From assembly GCA_963930655.1 (NCBI GenBank), contig OZ005600.1, positions 7,505,501 through 7,569,500 on the forward strand: 64,000 bases of DNA. Reading direction: 5' to 3'. The notes beneath the pieces were generated by a model, which was given only the letters and a program-made list of their open reading frames with translations, ran no database searches and was not told where the DNA came from. A program made the translations under genes and the position numbers. Numbering within the stretch: the first letter of the stretch is position 1; the number at the start of each line of letters is the position of its first letter. Shown here piece by piece: positions 35,601 to 48,831 of this stretch. This DNA comes from Myrica gale. Lineage: Eukaryota > Streptophyta > Magnoliopsida > Fagales > Myricaceae.

Positions 35601-38600
35601 TTGTGTGCATTGATTCGAGAGTGCGTTCGAATATGCCGGGGCTGATGTGCAAACTTGATATTCACAAATTTTACGACCATGCGAATTGTGATTTTCTGTT
35701 GTATTTGTTGAGGAGATGTGGGTTTCGTGAGAAGTGGTGTAGGTGGATTGCGTTTTGTATGTCTATCGTTAAATTCTCTATAATGGTCAATGGCTCTTCT
35801 CATGGCTTTTTTGGGAGTTCTAGAGGTTTGCGTTAAGGTGATCCTCTTTCACCCCTTTTGTTCGTGATTGTCATGGAAGCATTTAGTAGGATGATGAAAG
35901 AGGTAGTTGGGAGAGATGCTATTAAGGGGTTTGAGGTGGGGAGAGGTGGTAGTAATGGGGTGTGCATTTCCCATTTGCTCTTTGCCGATGATACGTTAAT
36001 CTTTTATGGGGTTGAGGAGAATCAAGTGCGAAACCTAAGATGCTTACTTTTGTGCTTTAAGGCGGTGTCGGGTCTTAGAATTAACCTTGGCAAATCTGAG
36101 ACTATTCCTATTGGAAGAGTTAATGATGTTCAGGTGATGACGGATATTTTGGGTTGTAGGGTATCGTTGCTCCCGATGGCATACTTGAGCCTTCCTCTTG
36201 GTGCTAAGTTTAAATGTGTGCATCTCTGGGATGATATCCTTGAGAGATTTTAAAGAAGGTTGGAGGGTTGGAAGCGCATGTATCTTTCAAAGGGGGGAAG
36301 GTTAACGTTGATTAGATCTACTCTTTCTAGCCTTCCTACATACTTTTTGTTGCTATTTCCTATTCTGTTGTATGTGGCTAATAGGTTGGAGAAGCTGCAA
36401 AGGGATTTCTTGTGGGGAAGTGGTGGTGATGTGCACAGGTTTCACCTTGTTAGGTGGGCTAGAGTTTGTTCCCCTATTAGAGCTGGAGGGTTGGGACTTA
36501 GGAGGCTACTTTTATTCAATAAAGCTCTTTTTGGAAAATGACTTTGGATATTCTCTTTTGAGAGAGACAACTTATGAAAGACAGTTATTTCGGAGAAGTA
36601 TATGTGTGAGGAGAGTGGTTGGTGCACATGACACTTTGTAGGCATATTAAGTTTGTGGTTGGAAATGGCTCCAGAATACGGTTTTGGCATGACAAGTGGT
36701 GTGGGGAAAGACATTTGAGGTTGGAGTTTCCTCAGTTATTCTCTCTAGCTCGATGCAAGGATGCTTGGGTGGCTGATTGTATGGAGTTGAGATCCGGAGT
36801 TGTTGTGTGAGATGTTCATTTTGAGAGATTGATCATTGGGAGATGAAGGTTTTTTCGGCATTTTTTCCCTTACTTTACTCGATGAGAAGGAGAAGAGTGA
36901 GAGAGGATAAATTGCTTTGGATGAGGGGAGTGTGCTCGACGGAGTGATGCTATTTATGTAAGAGTGACGGAGAAACGGTTGAACATTTCCTTATTCATTG
37001 CACGATGGCGAGAGGATTGTGGGCGCATGTGCTGAGTATTCTCAACTATGATTGGGTTATGCCTAGGAAGGTGATGAATGTTTTTTATTGTTGGAGGAGA
37101 AAGTTTGAGAACCCTATCGCCTCGGCCATTTGGAAGATGATCCTGACTTGCATATGGTGGAGTTTGTGGAGGGAAAGGAATGAGAGATGTTTTGAGGACA
37201 AGGTCATGTCTTTGGATCATTTGGGGGGTTCTATGTTGCATTCTCTTTTTATGTGGGCTAATTCGGTCTTAGGTTTTCCTCTTGAGGGTTTTCTGGATTT
37301 TCTGAGTTTTTTAGCTTGTATGCTCTAGTGTTTTCAGTATATTTTCTTGTACAGTCAACTCTCTTTTTCGTTAATAAAGTTTAACTTACTTATAAAAAAA
37401 AGTATATGTATTCCTATTGCTCAAAACTTGACCGATCTAACTTGCATAGCAGCTAATGCTTCTCTAACCACTTCCCTAGTTTGATTGAATGGATAAAGAA
37501 AGGCTTGGACCACATTCAGATACAAATGATTTCGTGGTACACATCAGATTGTTGATCGACAACCGAGACTGGAAGCAAAATTTTAATGAATAATTCCTGG
37601 TGGATGATGGTTTGCAGATCTTTTGTTCACTTTGCAAGAATGTGGTAGGGTCTAAAAGTAAATATTGTGTATTTTAAGTGTTTTGACGAATGTGGTAGGG
37701 TCTAAAAGTGCAGAAATAATAAACAACGTATGTCCAGAAATATGTGAAGGCAAAATGATTAAATTGCACGTATGTCAAGTTTGAATAGAACCATGTTTAA
37801 GGGAAAATAAAAGCATAATATAAGTTGACATATTTTAATTAAATTATTGAGTTGTGTAATTGAATCGGGGGTTTAAAAAAAAGCAGGGTTAAAAAGAAAT
37901 TAAACTGATTCCTTTATCCTGCAGGTCTTGCCACCCCCAAATGTGACGGGTGCCCTCCATATAGGTCATGCACTTACTGCTGCTGTGGAGGTATTGCGGT
38001 TGCACAGAGTTTTCTGTTTATGCTACACATATTCCATCTTCTGAAGGTATCACAGGATGAACGTGTGTATACTGCATGCAGGATACAATTATTCGCTGGC
38101 GGAGAATGTCTGGATTCAATACCTTGTGGGTTCCTGGGGTGGACCATGCTGGGATTGCAACACAGGTTCCTCTTCCTTTTTCTCCCTTTGACAAGTTGTC
38201 GGTCTTTTTCCTCTCAAAATTATAAATGTATATTGTATGTGGCCCTTACCATGTAGCTTTGTGCTCGTCTATGTTACTCAGCAGCATGTAGCGTTAAGAA
38301 TGTGCATTTTTTGTTTTTTTTGGGGGAGGGGGGGGGGCGCCACATATTACTCAGTGGCATGATGCCCTAGTAATGATATCTGCGCAGCAGATGCTTCTGC
38401 AAGTATTTGGATGTTAGGCGTTTTTGGTGCTGCATGTTACTCAGTGGTGAGATGCACTGGAACATCACTGTTGCTGATTTTGCTTACTTTTTATCCCCTG
38501 AGCTTTGTACCGACACTTACTGAAAGCTATATGTGGTCTCTGCTGTCTGCCCCCTATATATTCCACTGATTAATCTGAGGTGGTATTGAACTTAATTTGG

Positions 38601-41600
38601 TCTGCGAAGAAAGATTAATGGGCTGATGCTTGTATACCACAATGTCAGGCCTGAATTCATCCTATATCTTAGGCTTTTGCCTATAAGCATCTGTGGCTTA
38701 TATATAACCGATGTTTGAAGCCGGCTTTTTCCTTGCAACAAATCCGTTGTTGTGCTCTCAACTTGGCAATGAATATGAATATTCTTTATGGGTTGGGTTA
38801 TTTATTAGGCTCGTAATATGTTAGCTCTTTTTTCTTTTTGGTTTTTCTTCAGGTTGTTGTGGAAAAGAAGATAATGCGAGAGAGGCAATTAACTAGGCAT
38901 GATATTGGTCGTGAGAAATTTGTCTCTGAAGTGAGTTTAGACTATCACTAGCCTATATCAGCTCCCTTTTCAGCTAAAAGGGCCTCCCTTCATAATTTTT
39001 CATGCCTTCTATTGCTTAATCTACTCTCAGCTATGTCTATTCTGTTGGTTGGATTATATTGTGATAAAAGGTCTGGAATTGGAAAGACAAGTATGGTGGC
39101 ACCATATTGCAACAGTTGCGTCGCTTGGGTGCCTCTTTGGACTGGTCTCGTGAGGTAAGGGTCAAGTTTGACATTACTCATTCTTTATTGTTCTGGACAA
39201 ACCATGATATTCTTCATGAAGTACTTCAGCTTTCCCCCTTGGGTTCACTCATAAATATAATTTTCTCAACAACTCTCTCTTCCCGCCGAGTGGGGTGGCA
39301 CAAGGCTTGGTCTGTGATTTTTCTACCTGTTCCTTGTTTTCAGTGCTTCACAATGGATGAGAAGAGATCAAAGGCTGTGACAGAGGCTTTTGTTAGGCTT
39401 TACAAGGAAGGGCTAATCTATAGGTGCGATTCACATCAGGAAAAAATTTCATTGTCTTTAACGTAGTGGTTATGCATGTATTTGCCAAAATCTGTCCATA
39501 ATTCTTTGGAACATGTTCTGCCTCTGAATTATGTTCTCTTACATTTGTTTCACATTATTCTCAAAACATTTGACCTCGAGTTTGATCACAGAAGCCTCGG
39601 AGATATTCAAGTATCCTAGTTATGGTGTTGGCCTATGATATCAAAAGTTTCCTATTGATAAGTAGCCTTTCATTGTACATGATTGGTTAATGAGAATAGA
39701 TAACTAGGTTTTCAGGCTCATGTCGTTTTCTAACCGTTTGTCAGCTTTCTTATATGTAACTGTTATTTTTCTTCTGTTTGGAGTTGTTATAGTTCATCTT
39801 GTTGTTGCAGAGATCTTCGTTTAGTGAATTGGGATTGTGTGCTGCGGACTGCAATATCTGATATTGAGGTGAGTCATGTCCTGTTAGAGGGAGGTTCTAT
39901 ATAATGGATTCTGTTGTATTCATAAAGAATTCGCCAAATGGATTCTCAATCGTTGAAGTTGGTTGGTCATGTAGGTAGACTATATTGAAATCAAAGAAAG
40001 GACTCCACTAAAGGTTCCAGGATATGAGAGACCTGTAGATTTTGGCGTTTTAACTTCATTTGCTTACCCTTTGGAAGGCGAGCTGGGTGAGATTATTGTT
40101 GCAACTACTAGGGTGGAAACTATGCTTGGTGATACTGCTATTGCTATACATCCCGATGACCCAAGGTACAGTCATCTTCATGGGAAATTCGCCGTTCATC
40201 CATTTAATGGAAGAAAGCTTCCTATAGTTTGTGATGCAATTCTTGTTGATCCGCAGTTTGGCACTGGCGCTGTTAAGGTAAAAAATATTTTTAAGGCTGA
40301 GGAATGCTAGCATTAAAATTTCTCTCTGAATTTTCTATTTCCAGGATAGAGAAACTCATAGTCCATTCATAACCTTGCAGATTACCCCTGCTCATGACCC
40401 AAATGATTTTGAGGTCGGGAAGCGTCACAATCTTGAGTTTATCAACATTTTTACTGATGATGGAAAAATAAATAGCAATGGTGGCTCAGAGTTTGCAGGG
40501 ATGCTGCGTTTTACAGCCCGAGAAGCGGTAACTGAGGCATTAAGGAAGAAGGTATCGTACTATTGTCCTCCATACATAAGTTATTTTTCTAGTAACGCAG
40601 GGTATAGAAAAGTAATATTTAGAAAAATATCTTGTTGTTGAATCAACAACCCTAAGAAATTTATGGATGGTTATGCATATGAGTCCTAATTTTAGTAGGA
40701 GGGAGTGGCAAAGCGGGCTTCTTTTTTCATGGGACAACTTTTACAGGAGTTTCTACATTAGTACTTGCTACAATATTTCTGACTAGCCTAAATAGACATT
40801 TAGAAAGGAATTTGATTCGAAATAACAAATGGTTTCAATTATGATGAAGTAAAGGATAGATGTAAATAGAATGAATTCCTTATCACAGTGGTTGGGCCAT
40901 GGATAAGGGGAAGATGATTGCCAAATCTGTGAGAAAGGGTATTTGGGAAATGAGAGAACAAAATGAAGGGGGATTTCTTTGCTATGGCTCAAAAGGACAG
41001 AAAATAATTACTGGAATCTGTACCAACTAGTCTGTATACCATAGATGATGACCATCTAACCTGTTTCAGTAGCATACTCTTACTGGCATAAATTGTAAGC
41101 CAAGCACTTGCGAGTACTTTCAGCTCCAGCACCCAGTCTCCCTCGCACATCTTTGTTTCCTTTTTATATTTCTGCCATTTTCTCCTGTTTTAGATTCAGC
41201 CTAAAATATTTTCCTTCGTCTTTCTCTTCAAGCAGGGGCAAAATAACCATCAGCATGGTAGTTCATTCCCTGATGTCTATTGATTCTGTACTTACTGAAT
41301 ACATTGTTTCTTTTCTCAGAGCATTGTCAGTGTTCGGATTATGAAAATTGCATGTTGATCAGAGTGAGGGAACCTAAAGTGTGGTTGCATTTTAAAAATA
41401 AATGTCTTCATGATTATCTACTGCAAAAGAAAGGGTATGAGTTCGATGGAGATATCCCGGTTTCAGTAATCATTATGTATACCACTGTTGGTCCAAACTA
41501 AGTAGGTTCTGGGATGGCTGGTTTGGAGATGGTTCTACCCTCCATTATTCTGCAGGAAATGGCTGCTTTTAAAACTCAAATCCATGAACTTGCAGTTGTC

Positions 41601-44600
41601 ATCCCGAGACTTTGTCATTGTACCAGATAATGGCCCATTTTTGTTCTCATATTAAATATTCGGATCTTTTTGGAAGGTAGAATGAAGTTGGTTTCACTTT
41701 ATTAGTTTTTTTTCTTTGTTTGATTCTAGCTAAATTTCATTTAGTGATGACGCTGATCAATCTTCCTAAAGCATGTGAATTCTCTTTGTATTTCGTAGTA
41801 ATAGTCCCATAGCTATGTATTTTGGTGTCAAATTCAAAGTTGTGTGACCACTTCATGTAACAGTGCGAGCCTAAACTACATCTATTCTTGGGGTTTCACG
41901 TATAGGTTTTTTCCATAATCAACATTCTTGTTCTCTCTGACCGATACTTATATTACTGAAAGCTGTTTCTTTTTGTTAAATAATATATTTTCCTTCTCGC
42001 ATTTAGGGCCTTTATAGAGGTGCTAAAAATAATGAGATGCGACTTGGCCTTTGTTCAAGAACCAATGATGTTGTGGAGCCGTTTATAAAGCCTCAATGGT
42101 ATGTTAGTTGCAGTACTTTGGGGAGGCAAGCTCTTGATGCTGTAATGGATGAAGAAAACAGGAAGATGGAGTTTATTCCCAAACAGTATTCTGCAGACTG
42201 GAGGAGGTTGTCTTATATATCCTTTTACATTGCTTCAATAATTTCAGATGTTCACATCATAAGGAGTAAATGAATGATATCCAAGTGTATGCAATAGCCT
42301 CATAACATTGCTTGGAAAAGCAGTACAGGGAACAGACCAGATAATGTTACACCCTGGTGTATCTTAGTTTCTTATGGTTGGTTTTTCACATTTATTTTTT
42401 ATTTTATGATTTATGATTGAAATTGAGTGTTGCTTGGGTCTGAAATATCACAGGTGGCTTGAAAGCATTCGTGATTGGTGCGTCTCACGGCAACTTTGGT
42501 GGGGTCACCGTGTTCCTGCATGGTATGTCACCCTGGAGAATGATGAGTTGAAGGAACTTGGCGTCTATAATGACCACTGGGTGGTTGCAAGGAATGGAGA
42601 GGAGGCTCAGGAGGAAGCCGCCCAGAAATACAAGGGGCAGAAGTTCCATTTGAGTCAAGATCCTGATGTGCTTGATACGTGGTTTTCTTCGGGTCTCTTT
42701 CCACTGTCTGTTTTGGGCTGGCCTGAAAATACAGAAGATCTGAAAGCATTTTATCCAACTTCAGTTTTGGAAACTGGTCATGATATTCTCTTTTTCTGGG
42801 TTGCTCGCATGGTGATGCTAGGAATGAAATTGGGTGGTGATGTACCTTTTCAGAAGGTAACTTAGATTTGTGCTATAATATTTGTTAGACCATACATGAC
42901 CTTTGACTTACCTGTGTTATATAAGACAGAATTATTTGTTAAATAGGAATTCATATCTGGCTAACTTTCAAATGTAACAGCATATAGTAACTGTTTTAAG
43001 CTCCAGGACCTCCTCCCCTGGTGAGAATAGTTCAATGGGGAGGGTCTCATTTCAAGTTTCAGAGTGTTAAGTAACAAAGAGAAAAATATAATTTCCCAAT
43101 TGTGTCTCAATTGGGGTGATATGCTCTGATTGCTGTACTTTAAATTATATGCAGGTTTATTTGCACCCAATGATTCGTGATGCGCATGGGCGCAAGATGT
43201 CTAAGTCATTGGGAAATGTCATTGATCCGCTTGAAGTAATAAATGGGGTATCCCTGGAGGGTCTTCATAAGAGGCTAGAAGAGGGTAACTTGGATCCCAA
43301 AGAATTGTCTGTTGCCAAAGAAGGACAGGTGAAGGACTTTCCTAATGGTATTGCTGAGTGCGGTGCTGATGCTCTTCGCTTTGCCCTTATTGCTTACACT
43401 GCTCAGGTTTGTTCTTGTACTCGTCTTTCTTTCACTCATTTGGTCATTTCCTTCAATTTATTTGGTGATGTGTCATTATTTTGTCTTGCAGTCGGATAAA
43501 ATAAATTTGGATATCCTAAGAGTGGTGGGATATCGTCAGTGGTGTAATAAATTGTGGAATGCTGTACGATTTGCTTTGAGCAGGCTTGGAGATGATTATG
43601 TTGCACCCACAGATGTAAATACGGATGTCTTGCCGTTTAGCTGTCAGTGGATACTCTCGGTGCTAAACAAAGCCATATCCAAAACTATTATGTCGCTGGA
43701 ATCATATGACTTCTCTGATGCAGCAAGTACAGTGTACTCATGGTGGCAGTACCAACTATGTGATGTTTTTATTGAAGCAATTAAGCCTTTCTTTGCTGGG
43801 AATGATGCGAAGTTTGAGTCTGCGAGGAGTCTTGCTCGAGACACACTTTGGCTATGCCTTGACAATGGACTGCGACTGCTTCATCCTTTTATGCCATATG
43901 TCACGGAAGAATTGTGGCAGCGCCTTCCTTCATCAAAGGACAGTACAAGGATAGAATCAATCATGATATGCGAGTACCCATCAATTGTCGAGGTTAGTTT
44001 AGCTTTTCAATTTGTATGACAAAACGCAACAGTTAGGCTACCAATTGCTGAGGCCATGTGGCTTTTTGTTCCTAAGAGAAAGTAAAGGTACGGATAAGTT
44101 GGACCATTAGATGGTTACCTAGAAGTGGGGCGGACCATTTAATATCTTATAGGAAGGCTGTTCATCTGAGAAGAAGTGTCCGGTTAGGTGAATTGGATAA
44201 CATTTTATCATGGTAACAATGTCAATGCATTCTTTAATAACGTGTGACTTGTGACAATTTTCACGGTGAAGGGATGACCCCTCTCATACACCGACTTCTC
44301 TCGATGGTTGGGTTTACTTTGATGAATATAGTGATCTTGGCAAAAATGAATGTTGCTTTTTCTTTGTTTCTTACTAGATTTTTTAGCTGTCTGTAAAGGC
44401 TATTGAGCTAAGTGTTAAGATTTAGTAGCCTATCTTATCACGATTTGACAAAACTTATGACTATTCCAGCGCTGGACAAATGAAAGGGTAGAGTATGAGA
44501 TGGATCTTATAGATTCTGCTGTGAAATCTATCAGGTCACTTGCAAATGAAAGACGTGAAAGGTACATGGAATCCATCTCTTTTTTCTTTTACTTTATGTT

Positions 44601-47600
44601 CATTATTTTGTTCTTCAATTTTTTCTGTAGTGAGTACAATTAACTCTTGGTCAAGATAAAAGGAAAGAAAGTAAAGGTTTAGAATGCCCAGAGTATGCAA
44701 AGAGCATAGTCTCGAGAAAATTAGCACCTAGAACTTATGACATCTAATTCAAAAACGAGTCAAGGAGGATACAATTTGGTATGAACTGAAATCCATGCAA
44801 AGGAAAAGATCATTTCCAGTTCATGCATTGAGATCTTCACTCTAGGGACCTACATTGTTCCACTCACATCTTGAAACTCACCTTTTTTTTCTTTTTCTTC
44901 CCTTTTCTGTTCTACCTTTATCTTTTCTTTCTTTCCTCTTTTTTTTTGGGGGGGGGGGGGGGGTAGAGTGGAGGGGATGATGATATCTACGTGAATGGTA
45001 AGTCTTATCTTTCCCTGGAGCTCTTCCAAGCTTTCATAATAGTGTATAAAAGTGATACTATTTCTGTAGCTTGTGTTCTTCATGTAACAACTTAAGCTTC
45101 ACTTAGAAACTGGTGGATCGTGTTTTTCTAGCACATGATGTCTGGGACATTCTGTTATCTTTTGGCACGAGCTATGAAGGGCAAGAATAAAACTATGTTG
45201 ATGTTTGATAACACATCCAGCTTGGATATTGAAGATTGTGTCCTTATCTTTGTCATTAATGTCATTACTGTCATTGAGAACAGTTAATTTGACTAAGGTT
45301 TTGTAAATTCAACTTAGGGTCCGTTTGTTTTGCTGTGAAACACTTTTTTTGTAAAGCAGTTTCCAGTGTATTATGTTTCAGTAAAGTGTTCTAATTTCCG
45401 GTGTTTGGTTGTTACATCAAATATATTTTCTGAAAGTATTTTGCTTATAAAAAAAATCTGAAAGTATTTTTCAATATTTTTTACGTATGTTATATTTTTC
45501 GTAATTTTACATGATTAATAAACTTAATTTTTAACATCAATTTGAAATAAAATAAAATAAAATTTTCAAGAGAGTAAGAAAGGGGTCAGGTTCCTTTGAA
45601 TGCTTGGGTTTCAAGTTAGAAATGCGAACACGAACCTATTTTTTCTCAGGTTCATGTTTATAACCCGATCCCGAAAAAAGCTAAAACCATAGGGGTCGGG
45701 TTCTTTTGAATGATTTGGTTTCGAATTAGAGACGCGAACACGAACTTGATTTTTCTCGGGTTCATCTTTAAAAACCCAACTCAACCTCGAAAAAGCTAAA
45801 ATCGCCAGGGTCGGGTTCCTTTGAATGCTTTAGTTTCGGGTTAGAGACCTGAAAACGAACATGATTTCTCGGGTTCATGTTTAAAAACCCAACCCAACCC
45901 TGAAAAAAAGAAGCAGCTAAAATCGTCAGGTTCGGGTTCTTTTGAATGATTTGGTTTCGGGTTAAAGACGCGAACATAAACCTGATTTTTCTCGGGTTCC
46001 TGTTTCAAAACCTGACCCGACCTCGGAAAAAGCTAAAATCGTCGGGGTCGGGTTACTTTGAATGCTTTAGCTTCGAGTTAGAGACCCGAACTCGAACCTG
46101 ATTTTTCTCTGGTTCATGTTTCTAAACCCGACCCCGAAAAAGCTAAAATCATCGGGGTGAGATTCTTTTGAATGATTTGGTTTCGGGTTAGAGACACGAA
46201 CACAAACTTGATTTTTCTCGGGTTCATGTTTCAAAACCCGACCCGACCTCAAGTAACCCGATCAGTTTGGGTTGAACATGGTCGTTTTTGAGTCAGGTCG
46301 GATCGATTGGTTTTTGGCCACCCCTAAGACTGGAAGAGGCAAGTCAGGAAAGAAGATTCACTAGTTTTAAAAAATAAACCACTTTCAGGAAAGTAGAGCT
46401 ATTTTTTACGGTTGACCGAATTAAGTTTCGGTTGACCGTATTTTACGAGGCTCCCCAAACAGTTGAAAGTATGGAAAGTACTTTCCAGAAAGTAAAATAC
46501 TGCAAAACAAACTGAGCCTAAATGTGAATTTCAGATTACAAAGATTGCCCTAATTCTTGTTGTGGTGTTTCTGTCCTCAGGCGACCAGCTTTTGCGCTGT
46601 GCCGAAGTGATGCAGTTTCGGAGATTATTGGCAGCCATCAGCTGGAGATTATCACTCTTGCCAATTTATCATCTTTGAAGGTATATTGCTGATGTTGGTC
46701 TTACAAAGTGGTTCTTCAAAACATTCACATTTGAGTCAAGCTATTTTGTTTTTTATTAGTCCCTAATTGTTCTACCTGTTAAAGTTCTCAACAGCCCACA
46801 CGACAGTCTTGAGTTTACCCAGATTTTTGGCAGCTATCTCGAGTGTTTGTTGTCTACGTTAATTTCCTTTTTCATGAATTGAAAAAACTAGTTAAAAAAA
46901 GTTAAATTATTCAAACTTTCAAGCTGAGTTTGAACAGTTTTCCAAGTTTACCAACCTCAGCTTAAGCAGCTGTTATCTCACTCAGGTTGGCTAATTTATA
47001 GGCTTTAACCCTGAGGGACCTTTTCCTCTGCAGTGCAGGAGCAGTATGTTATTTTCTTTCTCAAAGGGACCTTTTGTTACATCTGCTGTGTTCTAAAGTC
47101 ATTCTCCCTTCTTTCTCCTCTTTCTAGTTTCCTTTTTTTTGGTCAGTACATCTTTCTTGTCACTTTAATCCATTTTGAAGCTGTATGTTGGACCCTTTCT
47201 TCAAGGGACTTTTGTTGAATTTCCTGTCCTAAAGTCATTCTCCTGTCTTTCTCTTTCTTTCCTTTTTTTTCTTTTTTTTTTTCTTTTCCATTTTTCTTCT
47301 TTTAATTGTTTTGTAAGTAAATATTTTCATAGAAAAGCAATGTGAGTGCATTACTGCTGCTGTGGATTTGTAGTTTTGCTGATGTCCACCTTTCTTGCTC
47401 TTTCTAGGTGGTATCTATTCTTGCTTGCTTTTCCCTCACTTTCTTTCCAATTTTCGTAAAATCATCAATCTCTTTTAAAGATGAAATTGCAAGAATGATA
47501 TTTTTGGAGGTTATTTCGCAGGGGGGGTTAATCCCCAATCAATAATCAATTGAATTCTCAATGTGTTGTTGCAGCTTCATCACTGTTACATTTGCTTTAA

Positions 47601-48831
47601 AAATTTGTATGCATTGTGGCTCACTACCAATTCTTCCTAAGAAACTGAAGTCGATCTTGTATGTTGCTAGTTCATTTCCTTTGGTTAAAAAGTACATCTA
47701 ACCTGCAGAATTATCATTATACAGGTAATCAATGAGAATGATGCTGCTCCAGTTGGATGTGCAGTATCTGTTGTAAATGAAAACCTTTCTGTTTATCTTG
47801 AGCTTCAAGGAGCACTTTCTCCAGAAGCAGAACTTGAGAAGATCAGGAAAAAAATGGATGATATACGGAAGTAAGATTCTTACCGGTTGCTTTCGTGTAT
47901 GAATGCTGTGTTATTGGATGAGTGCAGTTATGTAAGAGTACAAAATTGATCAAAGGTTGTGTAGAATTTGGGATTCAGGTTCGGAAGCCCTAAAAACAGT
48001 TAGAGAACTAGTGAAAGATAAACTAATAATGGTGAGATTTGAGGACTGGACTATAATTTGCATAAGTGACTCATTAGACTAAAAATTAGGGTTGAGCAAA
48101 TTACTTGGGTCTATTAACCGAATTACCTTCAAGCATGTAGTAAATTGATGTGGATAGCCTCTACATTTGATATAGAACTGTTAACGGATCCCGGATTTTA
48201 ATCCGTCTAATGACGTGGGTTATGTCCTTGACGCTAATGCACTGATTTCTGTACACCTTTTATTTGTATCTCTTTCATGCATCTGGAAAAATGGAATATG
48301 ATTAACGTTTAAGGGTTGTCGATTTGATGTATGGTTTATTAAGGCCAATTCCATTTTTATCTTGTAAATCTCGCAACTGACACAGATAAATGCTTAGTAG
48401 CGTGCGGGAGTTATTGTGTTGGAAGGTAAAGGTTTTTTCTTTTTGAAGTCTGTGCAATTCAGTCTTACATCCGTAGAATTAAAAGGAATGTAATGAAGAA
48501 ATTGGAAGAGCATATTGTGGCTGTTAAACTTTTTTATTGCAAGGCATCAAACAGAGATCTCATTAGCCTCAATGATACTATTTGGATCATAAATATGCCC
48601 CCTTATGAGTTCCCTGACGTTTCAAGCCTGCTCACGGTTAAATTTTTACTTTGCAGGCAACACGACAAGCTCTCAAAGATGGTTAATGCTTCTGGCTACA
48701 GGGAAAAAGTTCCTTCTCACATTCATCAAGATAATGTTGCGAAGCTAGCGGCCCTCATGCAGGAGCTTTTGTCTCTCGAAGAAGCAGGCCAGCATATTGA
48801 AGCTCAAGCATCAAGCAATCAACATAATTAA
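32644..48831 (+). CDS. Valine--tRNA ligase, dual mitochondrial/cytosolic
   Basis: Twenty-two exons: 32644-32775, 32897-32956, 33069-33131, 33865-33921, 34028-34197, 34288-34360, 37925-37990, 38082-38165, 38853-38930, 39071-39154, 39344-39423, 39811-39868, 39975-40277, 40381-40551, 42007-42206, 42454-42856, 43155-43406, 43492-43992, 44470-44561, 46581-46680, 47725-47870 and 48657-48831. They give 3,348 nt, or 1,115 residues, close to the family length. A class I aminoacyl-tRNA synthetase that charges tRNA-Val. Visible are the HIGH motif (residues 197-200), the editing (CP1) domain in exons 13-15, KMSKS (708-712), the anticodon-binding domain and a C-terminal coiled coil ([16 protein letters not shown]). 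The first 44 residues form an Arg/Leu-rich mitochondrial presequence. Met44 is the last codon of exon 1 and would start a shorter MADSEKK form with a Lys/Glu-rich extension. Arabidopsis ValRS is known to use two in-frame AUGs this way. Introns 6 and 19 are enlarged by transposons. Confidence 0.95.
35586..37419 (+). mobile_element. 5'-truncated LINE in ValRS intron 6
   Basis: The element runs from 35604 to 37401, with the sense strand in the same direction as the gene, and ends in AACTTACTTATA plus an A tail. It is flanked by an 18-base direct repeat, GTATATGTATTCTTATTG at 35586-35603 and GTATATGTATTCCTATTG at 37402-37419, with one mismatch. RT remnants include [26 protein letters not shown] (catalytic FADD at about 35984) and [10 protein letters not shown], followed by a zf-RVT-like Trp-rich region ([16 protein letters not shown]). 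In-frame stops at about 35834 and 36251 show that it is dead. Its 3' tail and RT are closely related to the LINE in the Per1-like intron. Confidence 0.92.
37638..37709. repeat. Short direct duplication in ValRS intron 6
   Basis: GAATGTGGTAGGGTCTAAAA followed by GT occurs at 37638-37659 and again at 37688-37709, 50 bases apart. This looks like a local duplication; no coding meaning. Confidence 0.8.
45429..45470. mobile_element. Ultra-short LINE-tail insertion (14 bp)
   Basis: TCTGAAAGTATTTT occurs at 45429-45442 and again, identical, at 45457-45470. Between the copies lies only GCTTATAAAAAAAA (45443-45456), which matches the 3' terminus (ACTTATA plus A tail) of the two intronic LINEs in this window. 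The simplest reading is a target-primed insertion truncated almost to the poly(A) tail. Confidence 0.7.
45582..46255 (+). repeat. Six-unit tandem array with alternating A/B units
   Basis: Six units of about 110-120 bp start near 45582, 45691, 45808, 45929, 45045+1000 (46045) and 46155. Each contains TCGGGTT...TTTGAATG, GGTTAGAGACGCGAACACGA-like and CTAAAATCGTC-like blocks. Units 1, 3 and 5 read CTTTGAATGC at the first block, and units 2, 4 and 6 read TTTTGAATGATTTGGTTTCG. The array is therefore a dimer of about 231 bp repeated three times. Confidence 0.85.

Larger units (their letters stand above)
45314..46521. mobile_element. TIR element of 1.2 kb in ValRS intron 19, filled with tandem repeats
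   Basis: The left end at 45317 reads GGGTCCGTTTGTTTTGC. The reverse complement of the right end at 46518 reads GGCTCAGTTTGTTTTGC (15 of 17 matched). The flanks are TTA at 45314-45316 and TAA at 46519-46521, an imperfect TWA target site. The interior holds the tandem array at 45582-46255 and no transposase. The superfamily is inferred (PIF/Harbinger-like); a fold-back element is the alternative. Confidence 0.65.

Noticed and set aside
45768..46252. Repeated small minus-strand frames with similar proteins
   Set aside because: They are translations of the tandem array, so similarity comes from the DNA repeat.
45582..46255. A CRISPR-like array
   Set aside because: Unit length of 110-120 bp without unique spacers, in a plant nuclear intron.
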